Shown here one piece after another: positions 35,451 through 47,200 of a DNA stretch of 64,000 nt; the stretch's first letter is position 1, and the number at the start of each line of letters is the position of its first letter. The stretch is from Micropterus salmoides (lineage: Eukaryota; Chordata; Actinopteri; Centrarchiformes; Centrarchidae). The translations under genes and the position numbers were made by a program. The DNA is taken from the NCBI RefSeq assembly GCF_014851395.1, contig NW_024041484.1, positions 6,607,560-6,671,559 of the forward strand, read 5' to 3'. The notes beneath the pieces are model-generated. The model was given only the letters and a program-made list of their open reading frames with translations. It did no database searches and was not told the DNA's origin.

Positions 35451-36941
35451 TACAGGTGAAACTCGAAAAATTAGCATATTTCAAGCCTTTATTTGATATC
35501 ATTTTTAATTTTATATTTTTATTGCATACAGCTTATGAAATCCCGAAATTCAAAATCTCAGAAAATTAGAATATTACAAGAAATCAAAAAAAAAAAGATT
35601 TTAAATACAGAAATGTCAGCCCTCTGAAAAGTATAATCATACATATGTACTCAGTACTTGGTTTGGGCCCCTTTTGCATGAATTACTGCCTCAGTGCGGC
35701 GTGGCATGGATGCTATCAGCCTGTGGCACTGCTGAGGTGTTATGGAAGACCAGGATGCTTCAATAGCGGCCTTCAGTTCTTCTGCATTGTTCGCTCTCAC
35801 GTCTTCATCTTTCTCTTGGCAATGCCCCATAGATTCTCTATGGGGTTCACGTCAGGCGACTTTGCTGGCCAATCAAGCGCAGTAATCCCATGGTCATTGA
35901 ACCAGGTTTTGGTACTTTTGGCAGTGTAGGCAGGTGCCAAGTCCTGCTGGAAAATGAAGTCAGCATCTCCATAAAGCTTGTCTGCTGAAGGAAGCATAAA
36001 GTGCTCTAAAATGTCCTGGTAGACGGCTGCGCTGACTCTGGACTTAATAAAGCACAGTGGACCAACACCAGCAGATGACATGGCTCCCCAAACCAACACA
36101 GACTGTGGAAACTTCACACTGGACTTCAAGCATCTTGGATTGTGTGCCTCTCCGTTCTTCCTCCAGACTCTGGGACCTTGGTTTCCAAATGAGATGCAAA
36201 ATTTCATCATCAGAAAAGAGGACTTTGGACCACTGAGAAACAGACCAGTTCTTTTTTTCCCCTTCTGACGTTGTTTGTTGTTTCACAAGAGGAATACGAC
36301 ATTTGAAGCCCATGTCCAGGACCCGTCTGTGTGTGGTGGCTCTTGATGCAGTAACTCCAGCCTCAGTCCACTCCTTGTGAAGCTCCCCCACATTTAAATA
36401 GCCTTTTCCTGACAATCCTCTCCAGGCTACGGTCATCCCTGCTGCTTGTGCACCTTTTTCTTCCACACTTTTTCCTTCCACTTAGCTTTCTATTAATGTG
36501 CCTTGATACAGCACTTTGAGAACATCCAACTTCTTTTGCAATTACCTTTTGAGGCTTTCCCTCCTTGTGGAGGGTGTCAGTGATGGTTTTCTGCACAACT
36601 GTCAGGTCAGCAGTCTTCCCCATGATTGTGAATTCTACTGAACCAGACTGAGAGACCAATTAAAGGCTCAGGAACCCTTTGCAGGTGTTTTGGATTAATT
36701 AGCTGATTAGAGTGTGACACTTTGAGTCTACAATACTGAACCTTTTCACAATATTCTAATTTTCTGAGATTCTGAATTTTTCATAAGCTGTACGCAATAA
36801 TCATCTAAATTATATCAAATAAAGGCTTGAAATATCTCATTTGCATGTAATGAGTCTATATATTAGTTTCACCTTTTAAGTTGAATTACTGAAATAAATG
36901 AACTTTTGTACAATATGCTAATTTTTACAGTTTCAACTGTA
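35451..36941 (-). mobile_element. Tc1-like transposon, full length, DD34E type
   Basis: TA-flanked ends TACAGGTGAAACTCGAAAAA (35451) and, inverted, TACAGTTGAAACTGTAAAAA (36941) belong to longer inverted repeats of over 100 bases that include TTCAAGCCTTTATTTGATAT. The transposase gene lies between them on the reverse strand. Confidence 0.88.
35649..36623 (-). pseudogene. Tc1 transposase, frameshifted
   Basis: Starts MGKTADLTVVQKTITDTLHK with a helix-turn-helix (KVIAKEVGCSQSAVSRHI). A frameshift near 36395 leads to LNVGELHKEWTEAGVTASRA. A second, near 36205, removes bases in the SDE block. The next frame carries FQQDLAPAYTA and SPDVNPIENLW; I count 34 residues between this D and E. A third shift near 35800 precedes the C terminus (LIASMPRR, AKGAQTKY). 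Inactive. Confidence 0.85.
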
Positions 36942-37089
36942 CATTAAATTTACTTTGGATATGCCTTGAAAAGGCATTTTGCATGAATTTTACAGGAATC
37001 GTAAGAGGCTGAGATTAGTCCGTAGATGATGCTTACAGTTCATATGTCGGTGATAAAATTCTGAAGAAATTGTCCATCAGTCTGCTGGT

Positions 37090-37790
37090 TTCAGGTGTAT
37101 TTTGGTCAAATGTGGACTCACCTTTCGATGGATCTGAACACCATTTGAAACACTTGATATCTAGTATCCAAAGAAACAGCAACAACACTCAGGTAGGTTG
37201 TCACGTTTAAACGATGCTCAATTGGTACTAAAGGGCCCAAAGTGTGCCAAGAAAATATCCTCCACACCATTACACCACCACCATCAGTCTAAACCGTTGA
37301 TACAAGGCAGGATGGATCCATGCTTTCATGTTGTTTAAATTCTGACCCTAACATCTGAAAGTCACAGCTGAAATCAAGACTCATCAGTCCAGGCAATGTT
37401 TTTCCAATCTTCTGTTGTCTAATTTTGGTGAGCCTGTGCTAATTGTAGCCTGTTTCCTGTTCTTAGCCAACAGGAGTGGCACCCAGTGTGGTTTTCTGCT
37501 GCTGTAGCCGGCTAGTGTTGTGTGTGTGTTGTGCTTTCAGAGATGGTATTCTGCCTTTTTACCAACTCGAACCAGTCTGTCCTTTCTCTTCTGACATCAA
37601 CAAGGCATTTTCCTCCACACAACTGCTGCTCGCTTGATATTTTCTCTTTTTCGGACCGTTCTCTGTAAACCCTGGTTGTGCGTGAAAATCCCAGTAGATC
37701 AGCAGTTTCTGAAATACTCAGACCAGCCCATGCCACATTCAAAGCCACTTAAAGCCACTTTCTTCCCCATTCTGATGCACGGTTTGAACT
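37090..37790 (-). mobile_element. Decayed Tc1-like fragment
   Basis: Reverse-strand text parallels the transposase of the copy at 55070-56276, for instance TTAAACGATGCTCAATTGGT and GTGTGCCAAGAAAATATCCT, but with many substitutions. Frames include VAWAGLSISETADLLGFSRT. Terminal repeats were not found. Confidence 0.7.
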
Positions 37791-38149
37791 TCAGGGGTTA
37801 TTTAAATTCCTAAATAAGTTAATTCTTTTGGGGCATTTGCATATGTATATATCAGAGGACGTCTTCTCTTTTCTATAATCAGTAATAAGAAACTTTTACA
37901 GTTATTGCTTTTAGAACCAGAGAACTGTCCACATATCCTCAGAAGATGACAAAGTGCCTCCATTGAGGTTCCCAGGTTTGAAACACAAAACATCTGCAAA
38001 AAAAGATAAACAATGTTCTGTTTGTGATTTCAGACGACTAACATTGCCATGGTCAAGGGTTCAATGGGAAACAAAAAAATGACATGACAAAACGACATAG
38101 GTCAGCCCTGGTGTTTACATCAACAAAGGCTTTGAAATTGTTTGAAGTC

Positions 38150-38765
38150 ATTTTTGCTACTGGCTCAGTATATAATAATTTGATTCATTTTTCCTAAATC
38201 CAGTATCAAAAAGGTATCTCCATTTAATTCTGTCAAAAGCCTTTTCGGCGTCTAATGACATGATTGCGCGGGTTTGCTCAGCATGCATTGAAATGCTTTT
38301 CTGCCCTGCACAAATTAATTTTAATCATTAGCAATCAGGTGGGGCATGATTGTTTCTATTCAACTAGCCAAGAACATTTTGCACCTTAGTGTTTTGGTGT
38401 CACATGGCAGAAGAGATATAGGCCAATAAGACACTATCTGAGGGACATTTACCTTGTTTTAACTGAAGAAACTGCTGCGGTTCTAGAGATATGAGCCAAT
38501 ATTCCTTTTCCAGGTGGTTCAACATCTCAAGTGTGGCAACGATCGATCGATAAATAGGTAGGCTATTAGGCCCGGATTTCCTACACCTGACTTATCCGGT
38601 TCTTCAGATTTATAGAGATCTTCATAGTATTTTGTAAAAGCAGTTTTCACTTAAACTGGAGTTTCCCCATCTTCTAGTTAAATGGATTCAATAGCTCTGT
38701 TTGCCTGTATCCTTTTAATTCTCCTTGCTAGCAGCATCTGGGCTTTCCCCCTGGTCACATTATGA
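38150..38765 (-). mobile_element. L1-type LINE fragment
   Basis: Reverse-strand translation in pieces: AQMLLARRIKRIQANRAIES, KTAFTKYYEDLYKSEEPDKS, YWPISLLPCDTKTLRCKMFL, IETIMPHLIAND, then IMSLDAEKAFDRIKWRYLF. This order (linker, RT start, RT motif) matches vertebrate/fish L1 elements. Several stops and frameshifts; endonuclease and catalytic box absent. Confidence 0.75.
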
Positions 38766-39470
38766 TTCACTGTGATAAAGTTGTTCTAACTCCCTACTTT
38801 GTGTTGAAGAGTGTCCAAATGTTCAAAATATACTATAGATTTTATTATCCCTCCACTTATATATGCTTTGAATGGCTCACACTTGCAAACTTCGTTTATG
38901 AATATATCATAGGATATAACGACACCCACCCTGCAATTGTTCTCCAAGTGCAGACTAACAGGTCTCATCAAGTATTACTACCTGTTGAAACACAATGAAG
39001 CATTCTCCTCACTTTTCTCTTGACAACGGTGCTCCCTAGTGGTCAGAGGACACACCACAGCAGGAGACAAGTTCACTTACCGTTTTTAGCCCACACAGAT
39101 TAAATATTTATATAATGCTGAGCACCAGGATTATCAGCCGGATGAAAAGATAGGGTGGCTTAAAATGAGTTTACTTCATGTGAATCATGTGAAGACATGC
39201 CAGGGAGATACACACACCAAGACTTCACCAACTTCTTACATTCTAGCCTGTAACTGAGCTCGAAAGTCTGTGACTGACCTTAGAAACATTTGACAAAAGA
39301 TTCTCACCACAAGGTCAATTAAGTCGCTGTTCTGGTGCTTTTGATTTTATCACATGATCGAAATCAGCACATTTAGTTTGTCCATTTGTCATGGAAATGT
39401 AGAAAGAATTCCGGACTTCTTGTCCATGTTGGCTCGAAAGTTAAACATAAATTTATGTTGGTTGGTCTCA
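38766..39470. other. Intergenic, nothing recognised
   Basis: No supportable gene or repeat terminus. Confidence 0.35.
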
Positions 39471-39771
39471 ATAGAGGGTATGCACATGACGTCACAGAGC
39501 GCAGTTAGGCTCACTGAGTGGCAGAAAGATGAGCAGCGGTGTTAGCTTCAATCAGCTAAAACACAACCAACACATCTAAAATGGGAAAGAGCTAGACCGC
39601 TGGTACTATGGTAAGCAGTAAGGATCACTGTTGAGTCCGATTCCCTTTAATTTGAACAAATAATCACTTGTTTTACTCCCGGTTTGCTAAACGCAGCCAT
39701 GGTAACAGATGTTTTGCCACTCAGTCCAGCGTGTTCCGGAAGGGGAAGTGACATCAATGCATACCTTCTAT
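39471..39771. mobile_element. 300-bp MITE
   Basis: ATAGAGGGTATGCACATGAC (39471-39490) is mirrored by the reverse complement of the segment ending GCATACCTTCTAT (39771), about 24 bases with few mismatches. A TA target site is possible. No coding capacity. Confidence 0.65.
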
Positions 39772-41236
39772 TTTTTACTCTGCTACCTTAATGTAGGTCT
39801 TTAACCTCGGCTATTTCAGTGATTGAGCCATGTTTATCTAGCGCTCTTAAAGGCCCTGCACAACCATGGAAAACCTACAGGCAGCAGTTGATTGGCGATC
39901 TCCCCAACTCTCACTGTAGCTTTGTTGGCCACCTTTAATTACATTTCGACTAGTCATAAATGGAATGCACAGCCATTACTATTAACACTGACGAATGTCC
40001 AGGTAAGCATCAATCCCATGACCCAGAAACTGAAGCAGCTAAATGGAATCATTTATTTTATTATTTACACTGGAGCTTTTTCTACGGACACGTCAAAATG
40101 TCTTCAGCGAAAAAGGCCAATTCTCATCACTTCATAGTCTGATGATATAATTCCCAGCAAAGCTTCACCCACTGTCAACCTGAGATCTAATAAACCAGAT
40201 TCTTTACAAACACCTGAATGCAGGAACTTTAATCACCTGTGGCTGTGACTGCGTCCTTCAATAACAATGTTTCTTGACGATCTGTTGATTGAAAGCACAA
40301 GCTGCCATTTCGATTATTTATAGCAATCTGCAGGTCAGCTACAAGCTGTCCGGCCCGCAACTTCCGAAACACCAAAGCAACAAAGATGGAGACAGACTTT
40401 CCATCTTTAAAGTCTAAAATGGAGGCATTTCTTTCCTCCACGCGACGCCTCTGACAAACACACAGAGCAGATCAGGAAGCAGCTAATTTATTTCACTACT
40501 CTCTTGATACTTTGCAACGTTCATGTTCACCCATTGAAATTTATTACACATTCAGGCAGGGGGCGGGGGTTCATGTCATGTGATGTGCCCACCTGGGCCC
40601 TGTGCCTCACATTACACACTCACTGCTGATCGGCCATCGCCCTTAGCGTCTCCAACCAATCAGGGCCCTGATTACAATCACACTCATCAGATGATCCAGC
40701 CCGTCGTTGGGCCACAGAGATTAATAAAGGCAATGCACTGTTTTTTTTAAACTAGGCTTTCATCTGAAATATTACAGAACATTTTAAAAAAGAAGATTGA
40801 CATTATTCAATTAATAAGCTATGCGATCAGGGCGCCATATAGGAGAAAATCTCGTACCATCCGGCACCCTGGGAGAGGCTCTCCACTACATGAGCTGTCG
40901 GCGTTCACTGAGCGTTGCATCTTTAGTATCAACTGTCCCACCCCACCCCCCCACGCTACCCTGCGCTCCTTACAGTAGTTCCCAAGTCACATAATCTATG
41001 CAAAATAAAGGGCTCTTGCATTACAATTTCTGATTGGGTAATTCTTTTCTAACAAAATATGAAAATCTATAGAAAAAAATCTTCATCATTCAATAAAAGG
41101 TAGAGATATCAAAAAAGAAAATGTCGGCTCTCCGTCATCTTTCAGTTTGGAGGCCAAATTCCAGCTAGAGGAAATTGCACTTGAGCAGCTGAATGGGTCT
41201 GTGAGGGCATCGCCACGCCAGCAGCAGCCCGGGATT
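39772..41236 (-). other. scaf11: 3' flank and probable 3' UTR of scaf11
   Basis: No independent gene recognised. A reverse-strand polyadenylation hexamer (TTTATT on the + strand) occurs at 40487-40492, which would give a 3' UTR of about 750 bases. Frames at 39892-40441 show no family motif and may belong to a repeat. Confidence 0.35.
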
Positions 41237-44200
41237 TTATTTCTTGCGAGCGTGCTTGTATTTGTCCACATAGGCCTTCACCAGGTTGGCCACCTTACTG
41301 GAGTTCACCTCACCACTCTTGCTGTGACACACCTGAGGGAAGAAAACAGCAACAGTCAAACAAACTGTCATATTTAAGGTAAACATTAGCTGCTAGCTGG
41401 CGAAAAACGCTTACTGGAAAAAGAGCACAGATTAATTCTGCATCTCAAATTTCTCCCCCCATTTGCGCTCCAGCAACACCTGCCGAACTCATTACCCAAG
41501 ATAGTGTTAAGTTTGCAAGTTCGTCTGTCACCCATACCATTGTGAACTAAAAGTGAGACGCGTTTACCTTCTCTACCGCTTTGCGGACAATCTCTTTGTA
41601 CTCCTCCTTGGTGATTTCCTTCCTTTGGTAAAAGGGTTTGATGGCTGTCTTCACTTCATTTATAGCTTTCTCTTGGATCTGTTGTTTCTAAAGCAGAAAG
41701 AGGAAATGGGATTGGTTGAAAAGACAAAATTTCTTGAAACAGTCTGTGATGGAGTGACAGGTGGCTGCAGGTTACCTTTTCTTTTTTGGAGCTGTCGGCT
41801 TGAGCCTTGTTATACTGGCCGGGCTGAGTTGTAGAGGATGGTAGCACCTGGCTGGGTGCCAGCTGGCCCTGGGTCGTCAGTGCCTTGGTTGGGGTGGGAA
41901 GAAGGGCAGGTTTCCCATAACCCACCATTGCATTCGCCATCTTGGGCAAACCAGAGAATGAGAATAAGCATTGTGGGAAGTCTGCTTAACAGTACTTGTG
42001 TTGGTTTTTTTTTTTTCTTATACATTGTATCAGGGATGGAAATTAACACCCGCCACCCGCTAAATGCGGGTGGATTTTCCGTTTGGCAGCCAAATGTTGG
42101 AAGGCTACATGCTACATTAGCAGGTAAATATATTCGCAACATCATTTCTATTTGATGGTAATTAGCAGCAGACCAACGTTCTTGTTGGTTGTGTGTCACA
42201 AATGTACCAAGGGATCTAAAACCATGTTACACACGGATTAGGGGCATTACTTGTGTTTGATTGGCGTAGATTTGTAAGGGGTGGGCGTTAGGGGCCAGGC
42301 GACCTGAGTCGGGAGGGGAAGAGGGGAGAGTGAGCGTGTAGCTGCTTTCATACGGAGATCAGCGCGAAAAGAACATCCGCATTTATGTCGCATTTGCTTA
42401 TTCATACTGAACAAAGGTTTGCAGCTTTAGTGCGTGTGAAAAGGCCTTCATCCCATAATCATGTGTGCACGTTGGCTTTGGCTTTCCACAGACAGATCGT
42501 TCCGTCTTTCTATCTCTAGTTTGTCACCAAGTTTCCCTGCTTTGAGGCGGATAAAATCTGCTCAGTACCTTTCATAAAGTGCAGCAAGCCGGCAGATTGG
42601 CGCAGTACCCCTGTGAAATAAGGCAGCGTCAAAGCTGCTAGTGTTAGGAGCTAATTACAAAAGTTGTAGGAGTGTTTTTAGCTTTTAGCTGGGTAGTTGG
42701 CGGTCCAGTCAGTGTCTGATCAGATGTCAGATCTTCTAATGGTCTTGCTGTTCTCCCCAGAGATCAAGCAGAATGATCCATAGGCTGTATAAAAAAGGTT
42801 GATCCCATAAAAGCTGTGATGCTGTGGACCAGGACTCTGTCAGAACCAGGAGGCCAGAGGAGGGGGATTGTAGAAAGTGAGCAGTCTGATGAGAAGGCTT
42901 CAGTTGAATGATAAAGCATGACTAAGAGTGAGCAGTGATACGATTTAAGCTGAAAGATTAATAAGCATCTTGTTTATAAAACAATTTACTGTTATTAAGT
43001 ACATTTAATAGCATTAATATAATTTTGCTTCAAATTCACTCTGGCCTCTTCTTTAAGTTTGTATTTGACACAATTCCTTATTATCCCAAAAGGACAGAAA
43101 CAAATGTGTACGTGACACAAAAGGCAATTTATTATTTTGGCCGGTAAAAAATGTGTTTGGCCGGTGGATCTACCAGCCAACATGGCAAGTGAGCCAAAAG
43201 TTAATTTCCATACAGAGTCTCAGCACTGGTCCCTTTTCTGTTCATTATATACCATACCTGTGTCGTGTAGCCATCAGGTGGAGCTGCTGCTGTCTGGCCA
43301 CCTTGCTGCATGGGTGGAGGCGGTGGGGGAGGCGGTGGGAGGCCCTGAGCTGCGACAGAGGGGACCTGAAGCAGCGGTACGGCAGGGTGGAGGTGCACGG
43401 GGACCTGAGGAGGCATGGCGTACGGGGCTGCGGGCTGCAAGCTGACTGGCAGGGCTCCTCGAGGGCCCTGCATGGGGTAGTGATGGTGAAGAACATTCAG
43501 CTGAGGAGGAATCATGTTCATCACAGGCACCGGAGCGTTCCCTGGGACTGCCTGGGGAGGCGGCTCGCTTTTAGGGGGATCTGGAGAACAAGAAAAATTT
43601 AATTAAAAAGGACCTGTTAGGAAAAAACTTGTCGTCCTGTTCAAAAACCAAAACCGCCCCATTTTGTAGTTCAGTATGTAATATTTAGTGATATTTACTT
43701 AATTTATAAATGATGAAATGTGCATGAGAGGTTTCACAGTAGGTGTTAATGCCTTTTTCTCAAAAACAGATATTGTGTGAGTAAAACAACTGTGAGACGT
43801 TCAAAAGGAATAAATTAACTACTTCAAAGAAATCGCTCTCAAGTGTACAGAAGCGCAGGTGCCTGGGGGTCATTTTTGGGTTGTTTTGTGCCTGTTCAGT
43901 TAGCGCCAGCTACACCTCCAAGATTATCTTTCCCTGCTAGCCTGAAAGGGAACATTAATCCCCAACACCATTACTACTGCTTGGATTTTAGAGAGAAAGA
44001 GCATTTGGCTGATATGTTAGTTGCTTTATCATCGTAATTTATTTATTCGTTATTAAAGAAAACCTGAGGAGGGTTTTGACCTGCTGCTGCTGCCGCTGCC
44101 GGCTGCTCCTCCTCCTGCCGGTTCCAGCCTCCTGGTCCTCCTCTCTCCCTCTTGGAGTAATAATCCTGAACATCTGCGGGTAGTGTCCTCCTGACAGCCC

Positions 44201-47200
44201 AGCTGGACGCCGATGACCAGCCTGACCGGTCGACCATAGATTCTCCCGACTCAGACTCTTTCCTCCGGCCACCGCCCCGGTTTTCGTTGAAGCGGCTGTA
44301 CGCGTCAGTCCCTGAATTGTTGCCTGTACCTGAGAAGTTGTTTCTGGGCTGCCATCGGCTGTCGGCTGTTTCATCCTGCTGGCTGAAGAAGCTACGGTTG
44401 CTGCCACCGCGCCCTGCGCCCCCCCGGCCGCGTTCAAGCCCTCCGCGGCCCCCACGACCCCGTGGCTCTCCTCTGTTCCCGCCACTGCTGCGGTTGTCTT
44501 CCCAGCGTGAGCCACCACTGGAGTTCCTCTCAGCATCAGCGCGACTCTTTTCTGTAACCCAGTCGGGATTTTCCGACCAGCCCTGGCGATCAGGGGAACT
44601 TTCTGTAGGCACACCATTTTCAAAACGCCCAGCGCCTCCTCGATACCGCTGTCCCTCACCACCAGACCCACTGCCCTGCCCAGACCTCCAGCCGCCCCTA
44701 CGCTCTTTCCTCTGAGGAGATTGCTCTCTGGAGGCTGGTCGTTCGGGGCTGGGCCCTCGCCTGTAGGTCCTTGTTCTGGACCGTGACCTCGACCGGGACC
44801 TGGACTTGGACCTAGAACGACTCCTGGATCGCCGCCTCCTCCTCTCACGACTACGCTCCCTCCTAGAATAGTCTCTCTCTCCGTCCCGGTCCCTGTCTCG
44901 GTCTCTTTCTCTGCTGCGAGCTCGCGATGAGCGGCTAGAGGGCGGGCTGCCGTCACGTTCTCTAGACCGTGAGCGTGAGCGCCTGGTCGGTTCTCGCTTG
45001 GAGTCCCTCTTAGGGGACCAAGTAGAAGATGGGGAGTGAAAGCGAGAGCGCCGCTGTCTGCCATTCTTCCTCTCTTGGCTCCTTTCTCTCTCCTGTTGGT
45101 CCTTGCGGCTCTCGTCCTCAGAGACTTGGCTTGCAGAAGCAGGAGGTTCTACCGCAGCTGGGGAAGCGCTCTCCTTCGGTAGTTCAAACATGGGTTCGTC
45201 ATCATGCTCACTGGTGGGTGAACTGCAGTCCATGGGGACAACTTTCGTGTCATCCTGAGATGTACTGTCCTCCTTGCTTTCTTCCCCGGGGCTGTCAACT
45301 ACTGAAGGCTCGTCTGATCCAGCCTTTTCTCTACCAGCGTCCTCAGAAGCTTTTGATTGTGGGACAGTTAAATCATCCTCTGACTCTCCGGCAGAGGGGG
45401 AAGCCGGTTGTGGAGAGTTCTCACACGACTCAGCCTTCACTTCCTTTGAAGATTCTTCATTGTTAAATTCTTCTGACTCTGCACACATCTCCATGTTGTC
45501 ATCCTGCTCTGCCTGCTCCTCACTGTGTGGAGACATCAGGCTCTCCAGCAGAGCGTTGTGAGAGTCAGAGGGTGATGGTGGAGACCTTTTCTCAGAGTCC
45601 TTTCCTTCAGAGGAAGCGGGGCTTGCTAGCTCCTCCACCCCCCTCCTCTGGTCGCCCTCAGAACACGACCCGGGGCTGTTGGGAGCAGAGTCTGAGGGAG
45701 AAGACGGGTCATTGTCTCCCTCATCGGGTTTCTGTTCATGCTCATCAGACGGCTCCTGAGTCTCATCACTGTCCTGTGCCACATCGTTACTCAAAGGTTG
45801 AGCGCCTCCTCGCTCATCAGCAGAGTTGAAAGCGTCCTGGTCTTCATTTAGGCTCCCCTCAGCATCAGACTGCTGCTGCTGTGAGTTGTTCAAATCCTGC
45901 TCCAGATCAGTTTTGTCTTCTTCCTCCTCCTTCTCCATGTTGTCACCCCGACCACCCTCTTCCTCCTCCTCTTCACTTGCTGCCGGGCTGCAGACGACTT
46001 CGGGAGATTTTTTTTTCCTTGTCGTGGCTTTCCGTTTCCCACTGGCCTTTCGGTTTGTTACCCGTTTGCCCTTCCTCTTGGCTGGCACCTGAGAAGCCCT
46101 GCCTGGCTTGGTGGACTGGCCGGTAGACGAGTCTGACTCTGACGAACTGGACTGTGGCGGTGACGGGTCAGATGCAGGAGCCTCTTCCTGCGTTTTACTG
46201 TTGCGTCCAGATCTCCTCGTTGGTAGAGACTCGGCCTCTTTGGTGGGAGCTTTGGAGGTGGAAGCTCGGCCGCCTCTCTTCTCTCCTCCTTTGGGACACG
46301 TGATGGCGCAGACCACACCCTGGAACACTGTGGGAGAGAAGTGAAATGAACAAGGCCCGACAGTATTCACAGGGACAATCAGCATTTTCTTTCCAATCTT
46401 CAAGAGCAGCCTTTCTTGTAATTAAGCGTCATTTAAGAATCTATCACATCATCCAGACTGTTAAATCATTTGCTTTTGTAGGTTTAGCTGCCAACCATGT
46501 CTAGTTTATATGATAAAGCATGATTTGTATATGAACCCCACCTATAAAAAAAATAAAATAATGAATTTGCATTTTTGTTCACCGTGTAACTTAGACATTT
46601 AGCAATCTCAAAAAAAGAGATTCACACCAAAAACCTGCAAAGACTCACCAAAATGACCAGGGCCAAACAATGAACTGGAGGTAAAAGGAGATGAGCAGAG
46701 TCCAAATGGAAATGGGCTGTGGTTCCAACCAGTGGGATGGAAATTCTGCCTGTAAAAACCCAATAATCAAAACACAAAAACTTAGCTCATTACAGACACC
46801 AGGCCATTTATTATACTTCTGTTCACATTTCTATATATATTCTATCTTGATTTAGCCACAGGGGGGCGCCTTCCTACTGGTCAGACAGAGGCAGAGTGCC
46901 AGCAGTTTGGTAACAAGTTCGAACACTGGACAAAGAGGGAGCATGCATTATACATGAGTGAGAAAACCTGCTGCCTCAAGATCATGCAAACCAAATCAGC
47001 CCTCCCATAGTCAAGACACAGCGTTCACCTCACCTGCACAGTGGCGGAAAGTGAGGCAGACCGTTTATTTGCAGGAATTTTCCTGCATAGAGAATTATGA
47101 GGCAACTGCCTACTTCAATTTTCCTCCAGCTCTTGACGGGTGTCATAGTAAAAGCTATTTTCTAATAAGCATTGTACTGTAGATTTCTGTCATTCGTAAC

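Noticed and set aside
41236..41241. AATAAA hexamer overlapping the scaf11 stop codon
   Set aside because: It arises from a lysine codon plus the TAA stop (AAATAAAA). A poly(A) site here would leave almost no 3' UTR; most likely coincidence.
44287..44715. 142-codon forward frame opposite scaf11
   Set aside because: It is the antisense shadow of the RS/RGG-rich scaf11 exon; purine-biased coding leaves the other strand free of stops. No family motif or splice context.
44039..45064. 341-codon reverse frame overlapping scaf11
   Set aside because: Alternative frame of the same low-complexity exon. The chosen frame carries the conserved SCAF11 blocks and fits all splice phases.
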